Below are positions 8,946-16,903 of a DNA stretch of 64,000 nucleotides, piece by piece. Source of the DNA: Minwuia sp. (GTDB lineage: Bacteria > Pseudomonadota > Alphaproteobacteria > Minwuiales > Minwuiaceae); the NCBI GenBank assembly GCA_029210175.1, contig JARGPL010000017.1:1-64000 (forward strand). The letters run 5' to 3'. Under the pieces are notes generated by a model, which saw nothing but the letters and a program-made list of their open reading frames with translations, ran no database searches and was not told the DNA's origin. The translations under genes and the position numbers were made by a program. Positions within the stretch are counted from its first letter, which is position 1. The number at the start of each line of letters is the position of its first letter.

Positions 8946-10088
8946 ATGGGTTTCTTCAATTTCGAACCGGCGGCCCTGCCGCCGGAGGCGGAGGCGCTGC
9001 GCCCGCAGGTGCGCGCGTTCCTGGACGAGGCTCTGAAGGACAAGCGCCCCGTCGACCGGGCCTGGAACTGGATGGGTCACGATCAGGACTTCAGCCGCAA
9101 GGTCGGCGAACAGGGCTGGCTGGGCATGACCTGGCCGGAACAGTACGGCGGTGGCGGGCGCACGTTCTTCGAGCGCTATGTGGTGATGGAAGAGATGCTG
9201 GCCGCCGGTGCGCCGGTGCAGGCGCACTGGGTTGCCGATCGGCAGAGCGGCCCGCTGCTGCTGCGCTTTGGCACAGAGGAACAGCGCGAGTTCTTCCTGC
9301 CCCAGATCATCAGCGGCAATGCCTGCTTCTGCATCGGCATGTCGGAGCCGGACTCAGGCTCCGATCTGGCCGCGACCCGCACCAAGGCCGAGAAGGTGGA
9401 TGGCGGCTGGAAGGTGAATGGCACCAAGGTCTGGACCTCCAGCGCCCACCTGGCTCACTACATGATCGCCCTGTTCCGCACGGATGCGGAGGACAAGCAT
9501 GGTGGCCTGAGCCAGTTCATCGTCGACATGAAATCGCCTGGCCTGACCGTCAGCCCGATCATCAATCTGGCGGGCAACCACCACTTCAACCAGTGCGTCT
9601 TCGACGATGTCTTCGTGCCGGATGAGCGGCTGGTGGGCAAGCCGGGCGGCGGCTGGAACCAGGTCGTGGCTGAGCTCGCGTTCGAGCGGAGCGGACCGGA
9701 GCGGTACCTGAGCTGCATCCAGCTGGTCTATGAACTGCTTGGCATTGCGGCCCGGAGCAAGGACCCGGCGATGGTGGAGGAAGTCGGTCGCCTGACCGCC
9801 CATGCCATGACCCTGCGGCGCATGTCCCTGTCTGTTGCGGGCAAGCTGCAACGCGGTGAAAACCCGGCGCTGGAAGCCAGCGTGGTGAAGGATGTCGGCG
9901 GTGTGTTCGAACAGTCGATACCGGAAATCGCCGCCCGACTGGTGGATGAGGAACCGACACTGATGGATGCCAGCAACTTCCAGCAGGTGCTGGCTTTCCT
10001 GACCATGGAAGCGCCGTCATTCAGCCTGCGCGGCGGCACACGCGAGATTTTGCGCGGCATCATTGCACGGGGGCTTGGTCTGCGATGA
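8946..10088 (+). CDS. acyl-CoA dehydrogenase
   Basis: A 380-residue flavoprotein. Residues ~120-150 carry the substrate/FAD motif ACFCIGMSEPDSGSDLA and residues ~160-170 WKVNGTKVWTSS; the C-terminus ends GGTREILRGIIARGLG. It overlaps the next gene by 4 bp. The next gene encodes a second, shorter acyl-CoA dehydrogenase, and such adjacent unequal pairs often form alpha2beta2 enzymes acting on bulky CoA esters (family knowledge; pairing here is inferred). Confidence 0.9.
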   Translation: MGFFNFEPAALPPEAEALRPQVRAFLDEALKDKRPVDRAWNWMGHDQDFSRKVGEQGWLGMTWPEQYGGGGRTFFERYVVMEEMLAAGAPVQAHWVADRQSGPLLLRFGTEEQREFFLPQIISGNACFCIGMSEPDSGSDLAATRTKAEKVDGGWKVNGTKVWTSSAHLAHYMIALFRTDAEDKHGGLSQFIVDMKSPGLTVSPIINLAGNHHFNQCVFDDVFVPDERLVGKPGGGWNQVVAELAFERSGPERYLSCIQLVYELLGIAARSKDPAMVEEVGRLTAHAMTLRRMSLSVAGKLQRGENPALEASVVKDVGGVFEQSIPEIAARLVDEEPTLMDASNFQQVLAFLTMEAPSFSLRGGTREILRGIIARGLGLR

Positions 10089-11143
10089 GCGAACTTCGAA
10101 GCATTCTGACCGACAGCGTCAACGGCCTGTTCGGTGACAAGATCACGCGTGAACTGCTGACCCGCTTTGACGAGACCGGCGATGACGGCGGCGTCTGGGC
10201 CGAAGTCGAGGCGCAGGGCCTGACCCGTCCGCTGGTGTCGGAGGAGAACGGCGGTGTTGGCGGCGAATGGCGCGACGCCCATGTGCTGGTGCAGGCGGGT
10301 GGGTTCCATTCTGCCCCTGTGCCGCTGGGGGAGACCATTCTGGCGACCTGGCTGGCCGAAAAGGCGGGGCTGGAGGTGCCGGAAGGGGCCGCGACGGTTA
10401 TCGACGGCAGCGACGGCTCGCTGAGCCTGACCGGCGACGGCAGGACCGGCAAGCTGTCAGGCAGGGCATCCCGGGTGCCCTGGGGCACCAAGGCCGAAAC
10501 GGCGCTGGTGGTTGCGCCGCATGACGGTGGCCCGATGGTGGCGCTGGTGCGGATGTCGGATGCCGCGCATGTCGCGCCGAACCAGAACATGGCCCGCGAA
10601 TCCCGCGACGATGTCAGTTTCGATGGCGCATCGGTGCAGATGGCGCATCTGCCGAACGATGTGCCGGCGGATGTCATCCTGCAGTACGGAGCCATGATCC
10701 GGGCGGCGCAGATTGCCGGTGCCATGGACAAGGTTCTGACCCAGACCGTGCAGTACGCCAACGAACGCACGCAGTTCGGAAAGCCTTTGGGCAAGTTCCA
10801 GGCGATCCAGCAGGAAATGTCGCGCATGGCGGGCGAAGCCGCATCTGCAGGTGTCATCGCCGAAGCACCCTTCGCGGCGCTGGATGAGGGATTGAACCCC
10901 GAATGGCAGATTGCGGCGGCCAAGGCGCGTGCGTCGGAGGCGGCGGGCATTGGCGCGTCTGTCGGGCATCAGACCCACGGGGCCATCGGTTTCACTTATG
11001 AACACAGCCTGCATTTCGCGACTCGTCGGCTGTGGTCCTGGCGTTCCGAATTTGGCGGTGCGCGGTTCTGGTCGCGGCGCCTGGGCGCGCGGGCGGTTGA
11101 TCGGGGCATGGACAACTTCTGGCCCGACATTGTTTCAGGATGA
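10085..11143 (+). CDS. acyl-CoA dehydrogenase, second (shorter) subunit
   Basis: A 352-residue member of the same superfamily, with the C-terminal helical-domain motif QYANERTQFGKPLGKFQAIQQ and HGAIGFTYEHSLHFATRR. Its middle domain is shorter than in the upstream partner and lacks the clear CMSEP.SGSD element, as expected for the non-catalytic member of a heteromeric enzyme. Translationally coupled to both neighbours by 4-bp overlaps. Confidence 0.85.
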   Translation: MSELRSILTDSVNGLFGDKITRELLTRFDETGDDGGVWAEVEAQGLTRPLVSEENGGVGGEWRDAHVLVQAGGFHSAPVPLGETILATWLAEKAGLEVPEGAATVIDGSDGSLSLTGDGRTGKLSGRASRVPWGTKAETALVVAPHDGGPMVALVRMSDAAHVAPNQNMARESRDDVSFDGASVQMAHLPNDVPADVILQYGAMIRAAQIAGAMDKVLTQTVQYANERTQFGKPLGKFQAIQQEMSRMAGEAASAGVIAEAPFAALDEGLNPEWQIAAAKARASEAAGIGASVGHQTHGAIGFTYEHSLHFATRRLWSWRSEFGGARFWSRRLGARAVDRGMDNFWPDIVSG

Positions 11144-11916
11144 CCGACATGGCTGAGTTCGAGACGATACTGGTCACACGGCAGCAGCGGGACGGTGGCG
11201 CGGTGGCAACCATCACGCTGAATCGTCCGGCCAAGCTGAACGCCATGTCGACGCAGATGAACCTGGATCTGCAGGCGGCGGCCTATGACCTCGCCCGCGA
11301 CGACAGTCTCCGGGCCGTGGTGCTGACGGCGGCGGGCAAGGCCTTCGTCGGCGGCGCGGATATCAAGGAAATGGCCCGGCTGGACCGTCACACCGCCCGC
11401 ACCTTCATCACCAACCTGCATCTGGCGATTGACGAGATCCGGCGCATCCCGGTTCCGGTGATCGGGCGGATCAATGGCTACTGCCTGGGGGCCGGTCTGG
11501 AACTGGCTGCGGTCTGCGATTTCCGCGTTGCCGCGGACACGGCGAAGTTCGGCATGCCGGAGGTTCGCGTCGGCATGCCCAGCGTGATCGAGGCCGTGCT
11601 GCTGCCGCGCCTGATGGGCTGGGGCAAGGCCACCGAGATCCTGCTGACCGGCGACATGATCGACGCCGATGAGGCGATGGTCTGCGGTCTGGTGCAGAAG
11701 GTTGCCACGCCGGATCAGATCGACGCCCAGGTCGATGCCTGGATCGGCTCCATCATGGCTTCGGCGCCGGATGCGGTACGCATGCAGAAGCGGTTGATCC
11801 GCAGCTGGCAGGACATGCCGATCGATGCCGCGATCAATGCGGCCATCGACGCATTCGAAGAAAGCCATGCGGGGCCGGAACCCCGGACCTACCTCTCGCG
11901 TTTTCTCGGCGGTTAA
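11140..11916 (+). CDS. enoyl-CoA hydratase/isomerase family protein
   Basis: A 258-residue crotonase-fold protein. The N-terminal block ATITLNRPAKLNAMS, the oxyanion-hole segments AFVGGADIKEM and GRINGYCLGAGLELA, and the later MPEVRVGMPS are all present. It would hydrate the enoyl-CoA made by the two dehydrogenases upstream. An alternative start at 11149 (MAEFET) is possible; the first ATG gives the 4-bp overlap. Confidence 0.9.
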   Translation: MTDMAEFETILVTRQQRDGGAVATITLNRPAKLNAMSTQMNLDLQAAAYDLARDDSLRAVVLTAAGKAFVGGADIKEMARLDRHTARTFITNLHLAIDEIRRIPVPVIGRINGYCLGAGLELAAVCDFRVAADTAKFGMPEVRVGMPSVIEAVLLPRLMGWGKATEILLTGDMIDADEAMVCGLVQKVATPDQIDAQVDAWIGSIMASAPDAVRMQKRLIRSWQDMPIDAAINAAIDAFEESHAGPEPRTYLSRFLGG

Positions 11917-11982
11917 CCGAACCTTCAACCGGTGCTGCCATCATCGCGATCAGTCTGGAACTCCGCAGTAAAGTAACCACCG

Positions 11983-12384
11983 ATGGCCTACGACCGATCC
12001 CTGCCTGTGCTTGTCGTCGATGACTATCGCGATATTGTCCGGCTGCTGACCAACCTGCTGCGTCAGCTGGGGTTCAGTGACGTGGATGGGGCGACCAACG
12101 GGGCGGAGGCCCTGCGGAAGCTGCGCAAGCGCGAACATGCGCTGATCCTGGCTGACTGGAACATGGAACCGATGACGGGGCTGCAGCTGCTGCGGGAAAT
12201 CCGGGCCGACGCTGCCATGCAGGATCTGCCGTTCATCATGGTGACCGGCGAATCCAAGACCGAATATGTCGTCACCGCGAAGCGCGCGGGCGTCAGCAAT
12301 TACATCGTCAAGCCATTCAACCTGCAGGCTGTGCAGGATCGGATCGAGGCAACTGTGGGGGCTTTCGCGCCGCTGGATGACTGA
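11983..12384 (+). CDS. single-domain response regulator (CheY-like)
   Basis: A 133-residue receiver domain with no output domain. The acidic pair is at Asp13/Asp14 (VVDDYRD), the phospho-acceptor Asp58 in LADWNM, Thr88 in MVTGES and Lys110 in IVKPF. All key residues are present, so it should be phosphorylated by a histidine kinase encoded elsewhere and signal through a partner protein. No chemotaxis genes are adjacent. Confidence 0.9.
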   Translation: MAYDRSLPVLVVDDYRDIVRLLTNLLRQLGFSDVDGATNGAEALRKLRKREHALILADWNMEPMTGLQLLREIRADAAMQDLPFIMVTGESKTEYVVTAKRAGVSNYIVKPFNLQAVQDRIEATVGAFAPLDD

Positions 12385-12432
12385 TCTGGTGGCCGCTTGG
12401 GCGGGAGCGATTCCATCATTTGATGGACCGAT

Positions 12433-12807
12433 CTAGGAATCAATGTCGTTGTGCAGATCGACGCGATTCCGCACCTGCCAGGACTCGCCCGTTGCAATGA
12501 CGCAGCTGATGCCGTCTGCACCTGTCAGGATGATTGTCCAGCTGCTGCCTTCGCCGGATGAAAGGAGTTCGAGAACCGACCCGTTGGTCGCCAGACCCAT
12601 GGCGACCGGCGCCTCGCTGAAGCGATTGGAAAGCTGTTCCAGCACGGTGCTGCGGCTCTCGCAGATGCGTGTGCTGTCCGTGCTGCCGGCGACGCTGCCA
12701 TCCGCTTCGGCCTGCGCGGCAGGCCGACTGACGGGGACCAGACTGATGGCAATCGCTATCAGCCATGCCTGAACGCCAACGCCAGCCCTTGATGTCGCGA
12801 TCTTCAT
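12433..12807 (-). CDS. small secreted protein of unknown function
   Basis: The start at 12807 gives a signal peptide (MKIATSRAG, hydrophobic core AWLIAIAISLVPV, cleavage near RPAAQA). The mature ~90 residues have a conserved-looking block: CESR..VLEQLSNRFSEAPVAMGL, then LLSSGEGSSWTIILT and a second cysteine in GISCVIATGESW. Two cysteines suggest one disulfide. Similar small periplasmic proteins are common in alphaproteobacteria; no function is known to me. Confidence 0.75.
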   Translation of the reverse strand: MKIATSRAGVGVQAWLIAIAISLVPVSRPAAQAEADGSVAGSTDSTRICESRSTVLEQLSNRFSEAPVAMGLATNGSVLELLSSGEGSSWTIILTGADGISCVIATGESWQVRNRVDLHNDIDS

Positions 12808-12987
12808 CTCGACCACTCCGTGTCCGGGTCCCCATTCCGGGAGCCTGCACGATGGAGCGTAATGGCAGGGGCTGAATAATCGGTAAACGCGACCCGCGCT
12901 GCCTGAACCGCACCGTTGACCCCGGTTTTCGCCCCCGGTCGAAAAACCCCTTGTACTGCTTGGCACGCCCCGTCTATACCCGGCGGT

Positions 12988-13078
12988 GGAGAGGTGGCCG
13001 AGTGGCTTAAGGCGCTCCCCTGCTAAGGGAGTGGGGACTAATCCTCCCTCGTGGGTTCGAATCCCATCCTCTCCGCCA
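12988..13078 (+). tRNA. tRNA-Ser (anticodon GCU)
   Basis: The sequence folds as a class II tRNA. The acceptor stem is GGAGAGG with CCTCTCC, the discriminator is G and the CCA is encoded (13076-13078). There is a long variable arm and the T loop GTTCGAATC. The anticodon loop CTGCTAA gives anticodon GCU (serine, AGC/AGU codons). Its 3' two-thirds are supplied by the prophage attL and repeated at attR. Confidence 0.97.
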
Positions 13079-13079
13079 C
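13015..13079 (+). repeat. attL core (65 bp, 3' part of tRNA-Ser)
   Basis: From the anticodon stem to one base past CCA the sequence is identical to 55157-55221. The flanks differ immediately on both sides (GGCG before and TACC after, against CCAT and GATT), so the 65 bp defines the crossover segment. Because the copy is complete, the tRNA is restored after integration. Confidence 0.95.
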
Positions 13080-13283
13080 TACCCTTGAAATCACTGACTT
13101 TTTTCCGACGCTGCGCCCTGATCGGTGGCCGACATCAGATCCCTGAAGTGGACAGCGTCGGTCATAACCAGACGCACAAAGCCGGAACATCCCGATTCTG
13201 TGACACAGGACTGACACAGTCGGTTGCCACGGCGTTCCTATTCGTGCGCCTTGTTTTTCGCCTGTTTTTCTGTCGAGGCACCC

Positions 13284-13312
13284 TTGCGTATTAGGCACAA
13301 CGTGCCTATATA
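13284..13312 (+). promoter_or_regulatory. promoter with palindromic operator in its spacer
   Basis: A -35-like TTGCGT (13284-13289) and a -10-like TATATA (13307-13312) are 17 bp apart. The spacer holds the perfect palindrome AGGCAC-AAC-GTGCCT (13293-13307). The first gene of the downstream pair starts at 13340. The likely ligand is the HTH protein encoded at 13711 (inference). Confidence 0.6.
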
Positions 13313-13339
13313 TTATGTATCAACAAGGGCGACAGACAG

Positions 13340-13714
13340 ATGACCTCACATGCAATCAGCGGCAAGCGCCTGCCCTACAGCGTCGAAGGTCTGGCGCGCC
13401 GGTTCATTGACGGGATCAGGGCGGCGCTGACGCCGGACGAACTGGCGGAACTGATCCGCCGCACCAGCGGATCCGCGAAAACCGCGGGGCGATGCGCCAG
13501 CCTTGATTACATAGACGCGGCCGCGGTGATGGCGGCAGCGTTCGCGGACATGGCCGGCCATGAACCCGCCGGGCGGCCGGATCAACCTGCATGGTCTGTC
13601 GCTGGCGATCTGAGCATGATCGCCGACGCTTGGGTCGTTGCGCGACTCTGGGCGTGGACAGACGGCAAAGAAATCGAACAGGCCGCCCGCGTACCGGCGC
13701 GGGCCAGCGCATGA
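13340..13714 (+). CDS. prophage hypothetical protein, first gene of an HTH-linked cassette
   Basis: A 124-residue soluble protein with no recognisable domain. It is helix-rich, with GIRAALTPDELAELIRRTSG near residues 27-46 and an alanine-rich middle; the C-terminus ends in DGKEIEQAARVPARASA. It follows its own promoter and overlaps the next gene by 4 bp (ATGA). The next product is a small helix-turn-helix protein. This 'unknown gene plus HTH gene' order at a prophage end is the layout of anti-CRISPR operons, so it is a candidate anti-defence gene, on context only. Confidence 0.7.
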   Translation: MTSHAISGKRLPYSVEGLARRFIDGIRAALTPDELAELIRRTSGSAKTAGRCASLDYIDAAAVMAAAFADMAGHEPAGRPDQPAWSVAGDLSMIADAWVVARLWAWTDGKEIEQAARVPARASA

Positions 13715-13917
13715 ACGTGAAGGCATTCCTGGCGCGGCATTCCCTCACCGGGGCCGCGCTCGCGCGCCTGCTGGGCGTGTCGCCGCGGGCGGTGCGCACA
13801 TGGGAACAGGCGGGCGGGCCGAACGCACGCGCGATGCCGGACACGGTGCGACGGCTGCTATGGCTGATTGATCAGCACGGGCCGGATCTGCTGGCCGGAT
13901 ACCCCCCACCCGACTGA
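13711..13917 (+). CDS. small HTH protein (Aca-like candidate autorepressor)
   Basis: A 68-residue protein that is little more than a helix-turn-helix: SLTGAALARLLGVSPRAVRTWEQ (split as two helices at about residues 11-33), followed by a short C-terminal helix MPDTVRRLLWLI. Size, position as the second gene of a two-gene operon, and an inverted repeat in the promoter all match anti-CRISPR-associated (Aca) regulators, but sequence identity to any Aca family was not tested. Confidence 0.75.
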   Translation: MNVKAFLARHSLTGAALARLLGVSPRAVRTWEQAGGPNARAMPDTVRRLLWLIDQHGPDLLAGYPPPD

Positions 13918-13934
13918 TCGATTGTTGCAGTTCC

Positions 13935-13964
13935 GGACACGGCCTGCGTGTGCCAGTTTTTTTT
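13935..13964 (+). terminator. likely Rho-independent terminator
   Basis: The arms GGACACG (13935-13941) and CGTGTGCC (13947-13954) pair with one bulge, and eight T residues follow at 13957-13964. It lies 18 bp after the HTH gene and closes the first cassette before the promoter of the second. Confidence 0.55.
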
Positions 13965-13985
13965 GCGATATGGCAAAAGTTTTCA

Positions 13986-14014
13986 TTGACATGTACACCA
14001 ACAATGTACATATT
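13986..14014 (+). promoter_or_regulatory. second promoter with palindromic operator in its spacer
   Basis: A consensus -35 TTGACA (13986-13991) and a -10-like CATATT (14009-14014) are 17 bp apart. The spacer contains two ATGTACA elements (13991-13997 and 14004-14010), each built on the self-complementary TGTACA, separated by CCAACA. The arrangement copies that of the promoter at 13284 but with a different palindrome, so each cassette appears to have its own regulator. Confidence 0.6.
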
Positions 14015-14066
14015 GGATACATGGACGGCAGGGGATGGCCCAGCCGAAACACAAGGGGATAGCCCG

Positions 14067-14318
14067 ATGACCAGCCAGTATCAGACCAGCCGCCAGGTTT
14101 TCACCGCCGATGAGTATTTCGCGCTCGGCAACGTACCGCGTTACCTCCGTTCCGTTGAGGCGGTCTGTGTCAATGACCTCGACGAGACCGACGGATGGAG
14201 GCTGACCGCGCATCGTTCCGAATACCGGCAAGCCCTGAAGATCGTGAAGGCAGCAATCCTGCATCGGGCCGCTTTAGTCAAGGTTCGGGCCATTGAAGCG
14301 CGGTACGCGGCGCAGTGA
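14067..14318 (+). CDS. prophage hypothetical protein, first gene of the second HTH-linked cassette
   Basis: An 83-residue soluble protein starting at 14067 after an AAGGGGA ribosome site. It opens MTSQYQTSRQVFTADEYF and ends in a basic helix (KVRAIEARYAAQ). No domain is recognised. It overlaps the following HTH-bearing gene by 4 bp (GTGA). As with the gene at 13340, the context is that of an anti-CRISPR or other anti-defence gene; nothing in the sequence itself proves it. Confidence 0.7.
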   Translation: MTSQYQTSRQVFTADEYFALGNVPRYLRSVEAVCVNDLDETDGWRLTAHRSEYRQALKIVKAAILHRAALVKVRAIEARYAAQ

Positions 14319-14719
14319 CGCCCTACGGCCTGTTGCTTCTGACAACGGGGATGTCGCTGAAACAGGCGGCATCCCTGCACGATGTTCGGGAGGATACCAC
14401 CCGTTCATGGTCCAGCGGACGGCGGCAACCACCGACCGAAGCCCTTGATCAGCTGCGTGATCTCTACGACCAGATACAGACTGTTGCCGACAATCTTGTC
14501 CAGCACCTCGAAGATCTGGATGTCGATGATGCCCTGCCGTTGGAGATTGCCGTTTGCACAACGGACGCGGAGGCGGTGGATCGCGGCCTGCCCTTTGCCG
14601 CATGTCACCAACGGGCGATTGCCTGCGCCCTGACGGTGATTCTCAATCCTGTGGAACTGGTCACCGTGGCGCAAAGCACCGCTTCCCTGGTCCACGCCAG
14701 ACCAGCCGGCAACGCCTGA
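14315..14719 (+). CDS. HTH-domain protein, second gene of the second cassette
   Basis: A 134-residue protein starting at a GTG that overlaps the preceding stop. The N-terminal ~55 residues hold a DUF1870/Aca2-like helix-turn-helix (GMSLKQAASLHDVREDTTRSW, then SGRRQPP). The rest is an acidic helical domain (QHLEDLDVDDALPLE) that may dimerise or bind a partner. It probably represses the promoter at 13986. The family assignment is by pattern only. Confidence 0.7.
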   Translation: MTPYGLLLLTTGMSLKQAASLHDVREDTTRSWSSGRRQPPTEALDQLRDLYDQIQTVADNLVQHLEDLDVDDALPLEIAVCTTDAEAVDRGLPFAACHQRAIACALTVILNPVELVTVAQSTASLVHARPAGNA

Positions 14720-14769
14720 TCGGTTGCCAACGTACCCGCGCAACCGTTTCCCAATATGGCAGCAGTTTG

Positions 14770-15363
14770 TCAACCAGCCGCCGACCGCTTGTTCCATTCC
14801 AGAATAGCGGCGTTGGTCAGGGGCTTTTCGGTATCGGCCATTTCCCGCGCGAACTGTTCGTCATCGATCGCGGCGATGCCGGGGGTGTCGGGGGTGCGCA
14901 GGGTGCGCAGTTCGCGGATGCTTTCGGTCACCGCCTGCACCTTTGCCTTCCTGGCGGCGGGCGACGCTTCCGCCCTTCCCTTCCGACTGTGGGCCAGTTC
15001 CCGCGCGCCAAAGAAAAAGCTGACAATCGCGGCCAGCAGATACCACAGTTCATCCGGTATCAGGTCCAGCCCCTGCATGCGGATGCTGAACCCCACCGGA
15101 TCGGCCATGGCATAGACGAACAGGCCGACGGTGCCCAGCGCCAGCACCGGTCGCGGCAAGCGGTTCAGCCCGTCGATCAGCGCATCCCACCAGGTGCGGT
15201 TCTGCAGCTGGCGGAATTCCCCCGCGAACTGGCCCAGCACGGCCATGGTCTCGTCGTGGCCGGCGGCTTCCCGCGCGCCCTTGTCGCCCCACACCTTGCC
15301 TACGAAGCCGTTGACGACGTTGCCCACGCCCTCAACGACAGCACCAATCGGGTTCCATCTCAT
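14770..15363 (-). CDS. holin family protein (GTA-type, three membrane segments)
   Basis: A 197-residue protein with the core of the GTA_holin_3TM family. The stretch NRTWWDALIDGLNRLPRPVLAL leads (in two pieces) into TVGLFVYAMADPVGF, followed by LWYLLAAIVSFFFGARELAHS. Membrane segments lie at about residues 70-90 and 108-125. It would form the inner-membrane lesions that release the endolysin. It is the last gene of the late operon, adjacent to the accessory cassettes. Confidence 0.85.
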   Translation of the reverse strand: MRWNPIGAVVEGVGNVVNGFVGKVWGDKGAREAAGHDETMAVLGQFAGEFRQLQNRTWWDALIDGLNRLPRPVLALGTVGLFVYAMADPVGFSIRMQGLDLIPDELWYLLAAIVSFFFGARELAHSRKGRAEASPAARKAKVQAVTESIRELRTLRTPDTPGIAAIDDEQFAREMADTEKPLTNAAILEWNKRSAAG

Positions 15364-15689
15364 CGCATCACTCCGTCAGTAATCCAGCCGTGCCAGCGAC
15401 CCGGCCCACCATTTACTGATGGGGTAATGGTCGGCGCCTGCAGGTCGCCGTTCCATATCCAGCTGTGACCGTTCGACAAGACTTCCGGACGCAAAGCCAG
15501 CAGCCCGATGACCCCATCCAGGCCAATGAAAAACATGTGGTCGGGCCGCTCCCCCTGTTCCGGGATACGGAAAGCGCACCAAACACCATCCGCATCCTTT
15601 CCAGAACCGACCCGCCAGGCGATATCGCCGGGGGCTTTCAATTCGCTAAGCCTCTCACGGATAACAACAGTCGCTGAAGCTACGCCCAT
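15360..15689 (-). CDS. DUF6527-like prophage protein
   Basis: A 109-residue soluble protein that overlaps the holin gene by 4 bp. The C-terminal motif HSWIWNGDLQAPTITPSV, then GRWHGWITDGVM, resembles DUF6527 phage proteins, which lie in lysis or tail regions and have no assigned role. A hydrophobic segment FFIGLDGVIGLLAL sits in the middle but is too polar at its edges for a membrane helix. Confidence 0.65.
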   Translation of the reverse strand: MGVASATVVIRERLSELKAPGDIAWRVGSGKDADGVWCAFRIPEQGERPDHMFFIGLDGVIGLLALRPEVLSNGHSWIWNGDLQAPTITPSVNGGPGRWHGWITDGVMR

Positions 15690-16297
15690 GCCGCCGTCCT
15701 TTCGTGATGCTGCCGCGCGGTGTAGTGGAACTGCGCGGACATGAATTCCTCGGCACGGCGGATCCAGCCGCCCTTGCCGCCATCGCGCCGGCGGGCGAAG
15801 GCGCGCAGCTTTGGCCGCCGGTCGGCGATGCGGTAATAATAATCCCGGCGCTCGATCGCGTAGGCATCGACCAGCAGGTCGCCCATGGCCTGGTACGCCC
15901 TTTCGGCGGCGGAGGCTGTGCCCGGCCCGATGATGCCATCGGTTGCCAGATCGGCGTTACACGCCCGGTTCAGCACCGCCTGCAGCAGCCGCCCGGCATG
16001 GCTGCCGGCATTGACCTGCATGTCAAAGACGGCGGGTTGCAGCGGTTCCGGCAGACGCCATATCCCCGGCTTCTGATAGTAGCGATCGATGAACAGGCCG
16101 ACGGCGCGTTCGACCGTGACCAGCCGCACATCGGCGGCATCGACATCGCCGTCGCCATCCAGGTCCAGCCCCAGCCGGCGCATGGTGTGAATGGTGACGC
16201 CGTATTTCGTCGCGCCGCCCGGGTCGTTGGGGTGGTCAACGTACCCGCCTTCGCGCTCCACGATATGGCGGGCCATGGCTTCGATGCAGTTACTCAT
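15680..16297 (-). CDS. endolysin, glycoside hydrolase family 108 with peptidoglycan-binding domain
   Basis: The start at 16297 (MSNCIEAMAR) gives the standard 205-residue enzyme. Residues ~10-90 form the GH108 N-acetylmuramidase domain with the catalytic Glu16 in REGGYVDHPNDPGGATKYGVT. Residues ~95-185 form the PG_binding_3 domain (VFDMQVNAGSHAGRLLQ...GIIGPGT). It digests the cell wall at the end of the lytic cycle. No signal peptide, so export depends on the holin. An insert of acidic repeats DLDGDGDVDAADV is notable. Confidence 0.92.
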   Translation of the reverse strand: MSNCIEAMARHIVEREGGYVDHPNDPGGATKYGVTIHTMRRLGLDLDGDGDVDAADVRLVTVERAVGLFIDRYYQKPGIWRLPEPLQPAVFDMQVNAGSHAGRLLQAVLNRACNADLATDGIIGPGTASAAERAYQAMGDLLVDAYAIERRDYYYRIADRRPKLRAFARRRDGGKGGWIRRAEEFMSAQFHYTARQHHERTAAWA

Positions 16298-16490
16298 CTG
16301 GCGCGCCCAAGATGATAGCCACCGCAACGACCGCGGCGGCCAGCGGCAGAAGGGGGCCCAGCAAGCTGCTGTAGACCCAATCACGATAGTAAGGCTTGGC
16401 CCACGCGCCACGGGCGATCTGTACACCGGCAAACAACCAACCCGGCAACAACCAGAGCGATAACAGCAATTGCATATCCGGGCTCGTCAT
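16290..16490 (-). CDS. small two-helix membrane protein in the lysis cassette
   Basis: A 66-residue protein with two predicted membrane segments (LLLSLWLLPGWLFAGV and LLPLAAAVVAVAIILGA) and a short basic loop between them. It overlaps the endolysin start by 8 bp and the upstream stop by 4 bp. Size and place suggest a second holin or antiholin, but there is no sequence hallmark. Confidence 0.65.
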   Translation of the reverse strand: MTSPDMQLLLSLWLLPGWLFAGVQIARGAWAKPYYRDWVYSSLLGPLLPLAAAVVAVAIILGAPDE

Positions 16491-16903
16491 GATCCGCCCC
16501 CACCACCATCGCCACCGGTCATCAGCGCGGCCAGTCGATCACGTTGCACTTTGGCAGCCGCGACCACTCGATCCACAAACAGCCTTTCAGGATCATGCCA
16601 GCTGTAGAAAATGATGCCACCCTCGCTCGCGTTGCGGACATCAGGCTGACTGACATAAACCTTGTAGCCTTTCGCTGTCGGTCCAATCTCCACAGGATCG
16701 TCCGGATCCAGACCACGATCCAGCAGGCGACCAAAATCGTCGGGGTGCAGGCTGCCGCAATAGCTGCAGGACCGGTCACCGTTCGGAAGGACATGCCATA
16801 TGTCAGGATTGACGTGGTCCCGTGTGAAGACGGGTGGCGACCCGGCCGGGCGGCTGGCGCAAAAGAATTCGCCATGGTCTCGAATTTCGCTTTGGTCGGT
16901 CAT
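16487..16903 (-). CDS. prophage hypothetical protein with a CxxC motif
   Basis: A 138-residue soluble protein. A CSYCGSLHPDDFGRLL block at about residues 46-61 looks like a metal-binding knuckle followed by a helix; the last residues are a glycine run. It overlaps both neighbours by 4 bp. Similar proteins with CSYCGS.HP occur in other alphaproteobacterial prophages, as I recall; the role is unknown. Confidence 0.6.
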   Translation of the reverse strand: MTDQSEIRDHGEFFCASRPAGSPPVFTRDHVNPDIWHVLPNGDRSCSYCGSLHPDDFGRLLDRGLDPDDPVEIGPTAKGYKVYVSQPDVRNASEGGIIFYSWHDPERLFVDRVVAAAKVQRDRLAALMTGGDGGGGGS

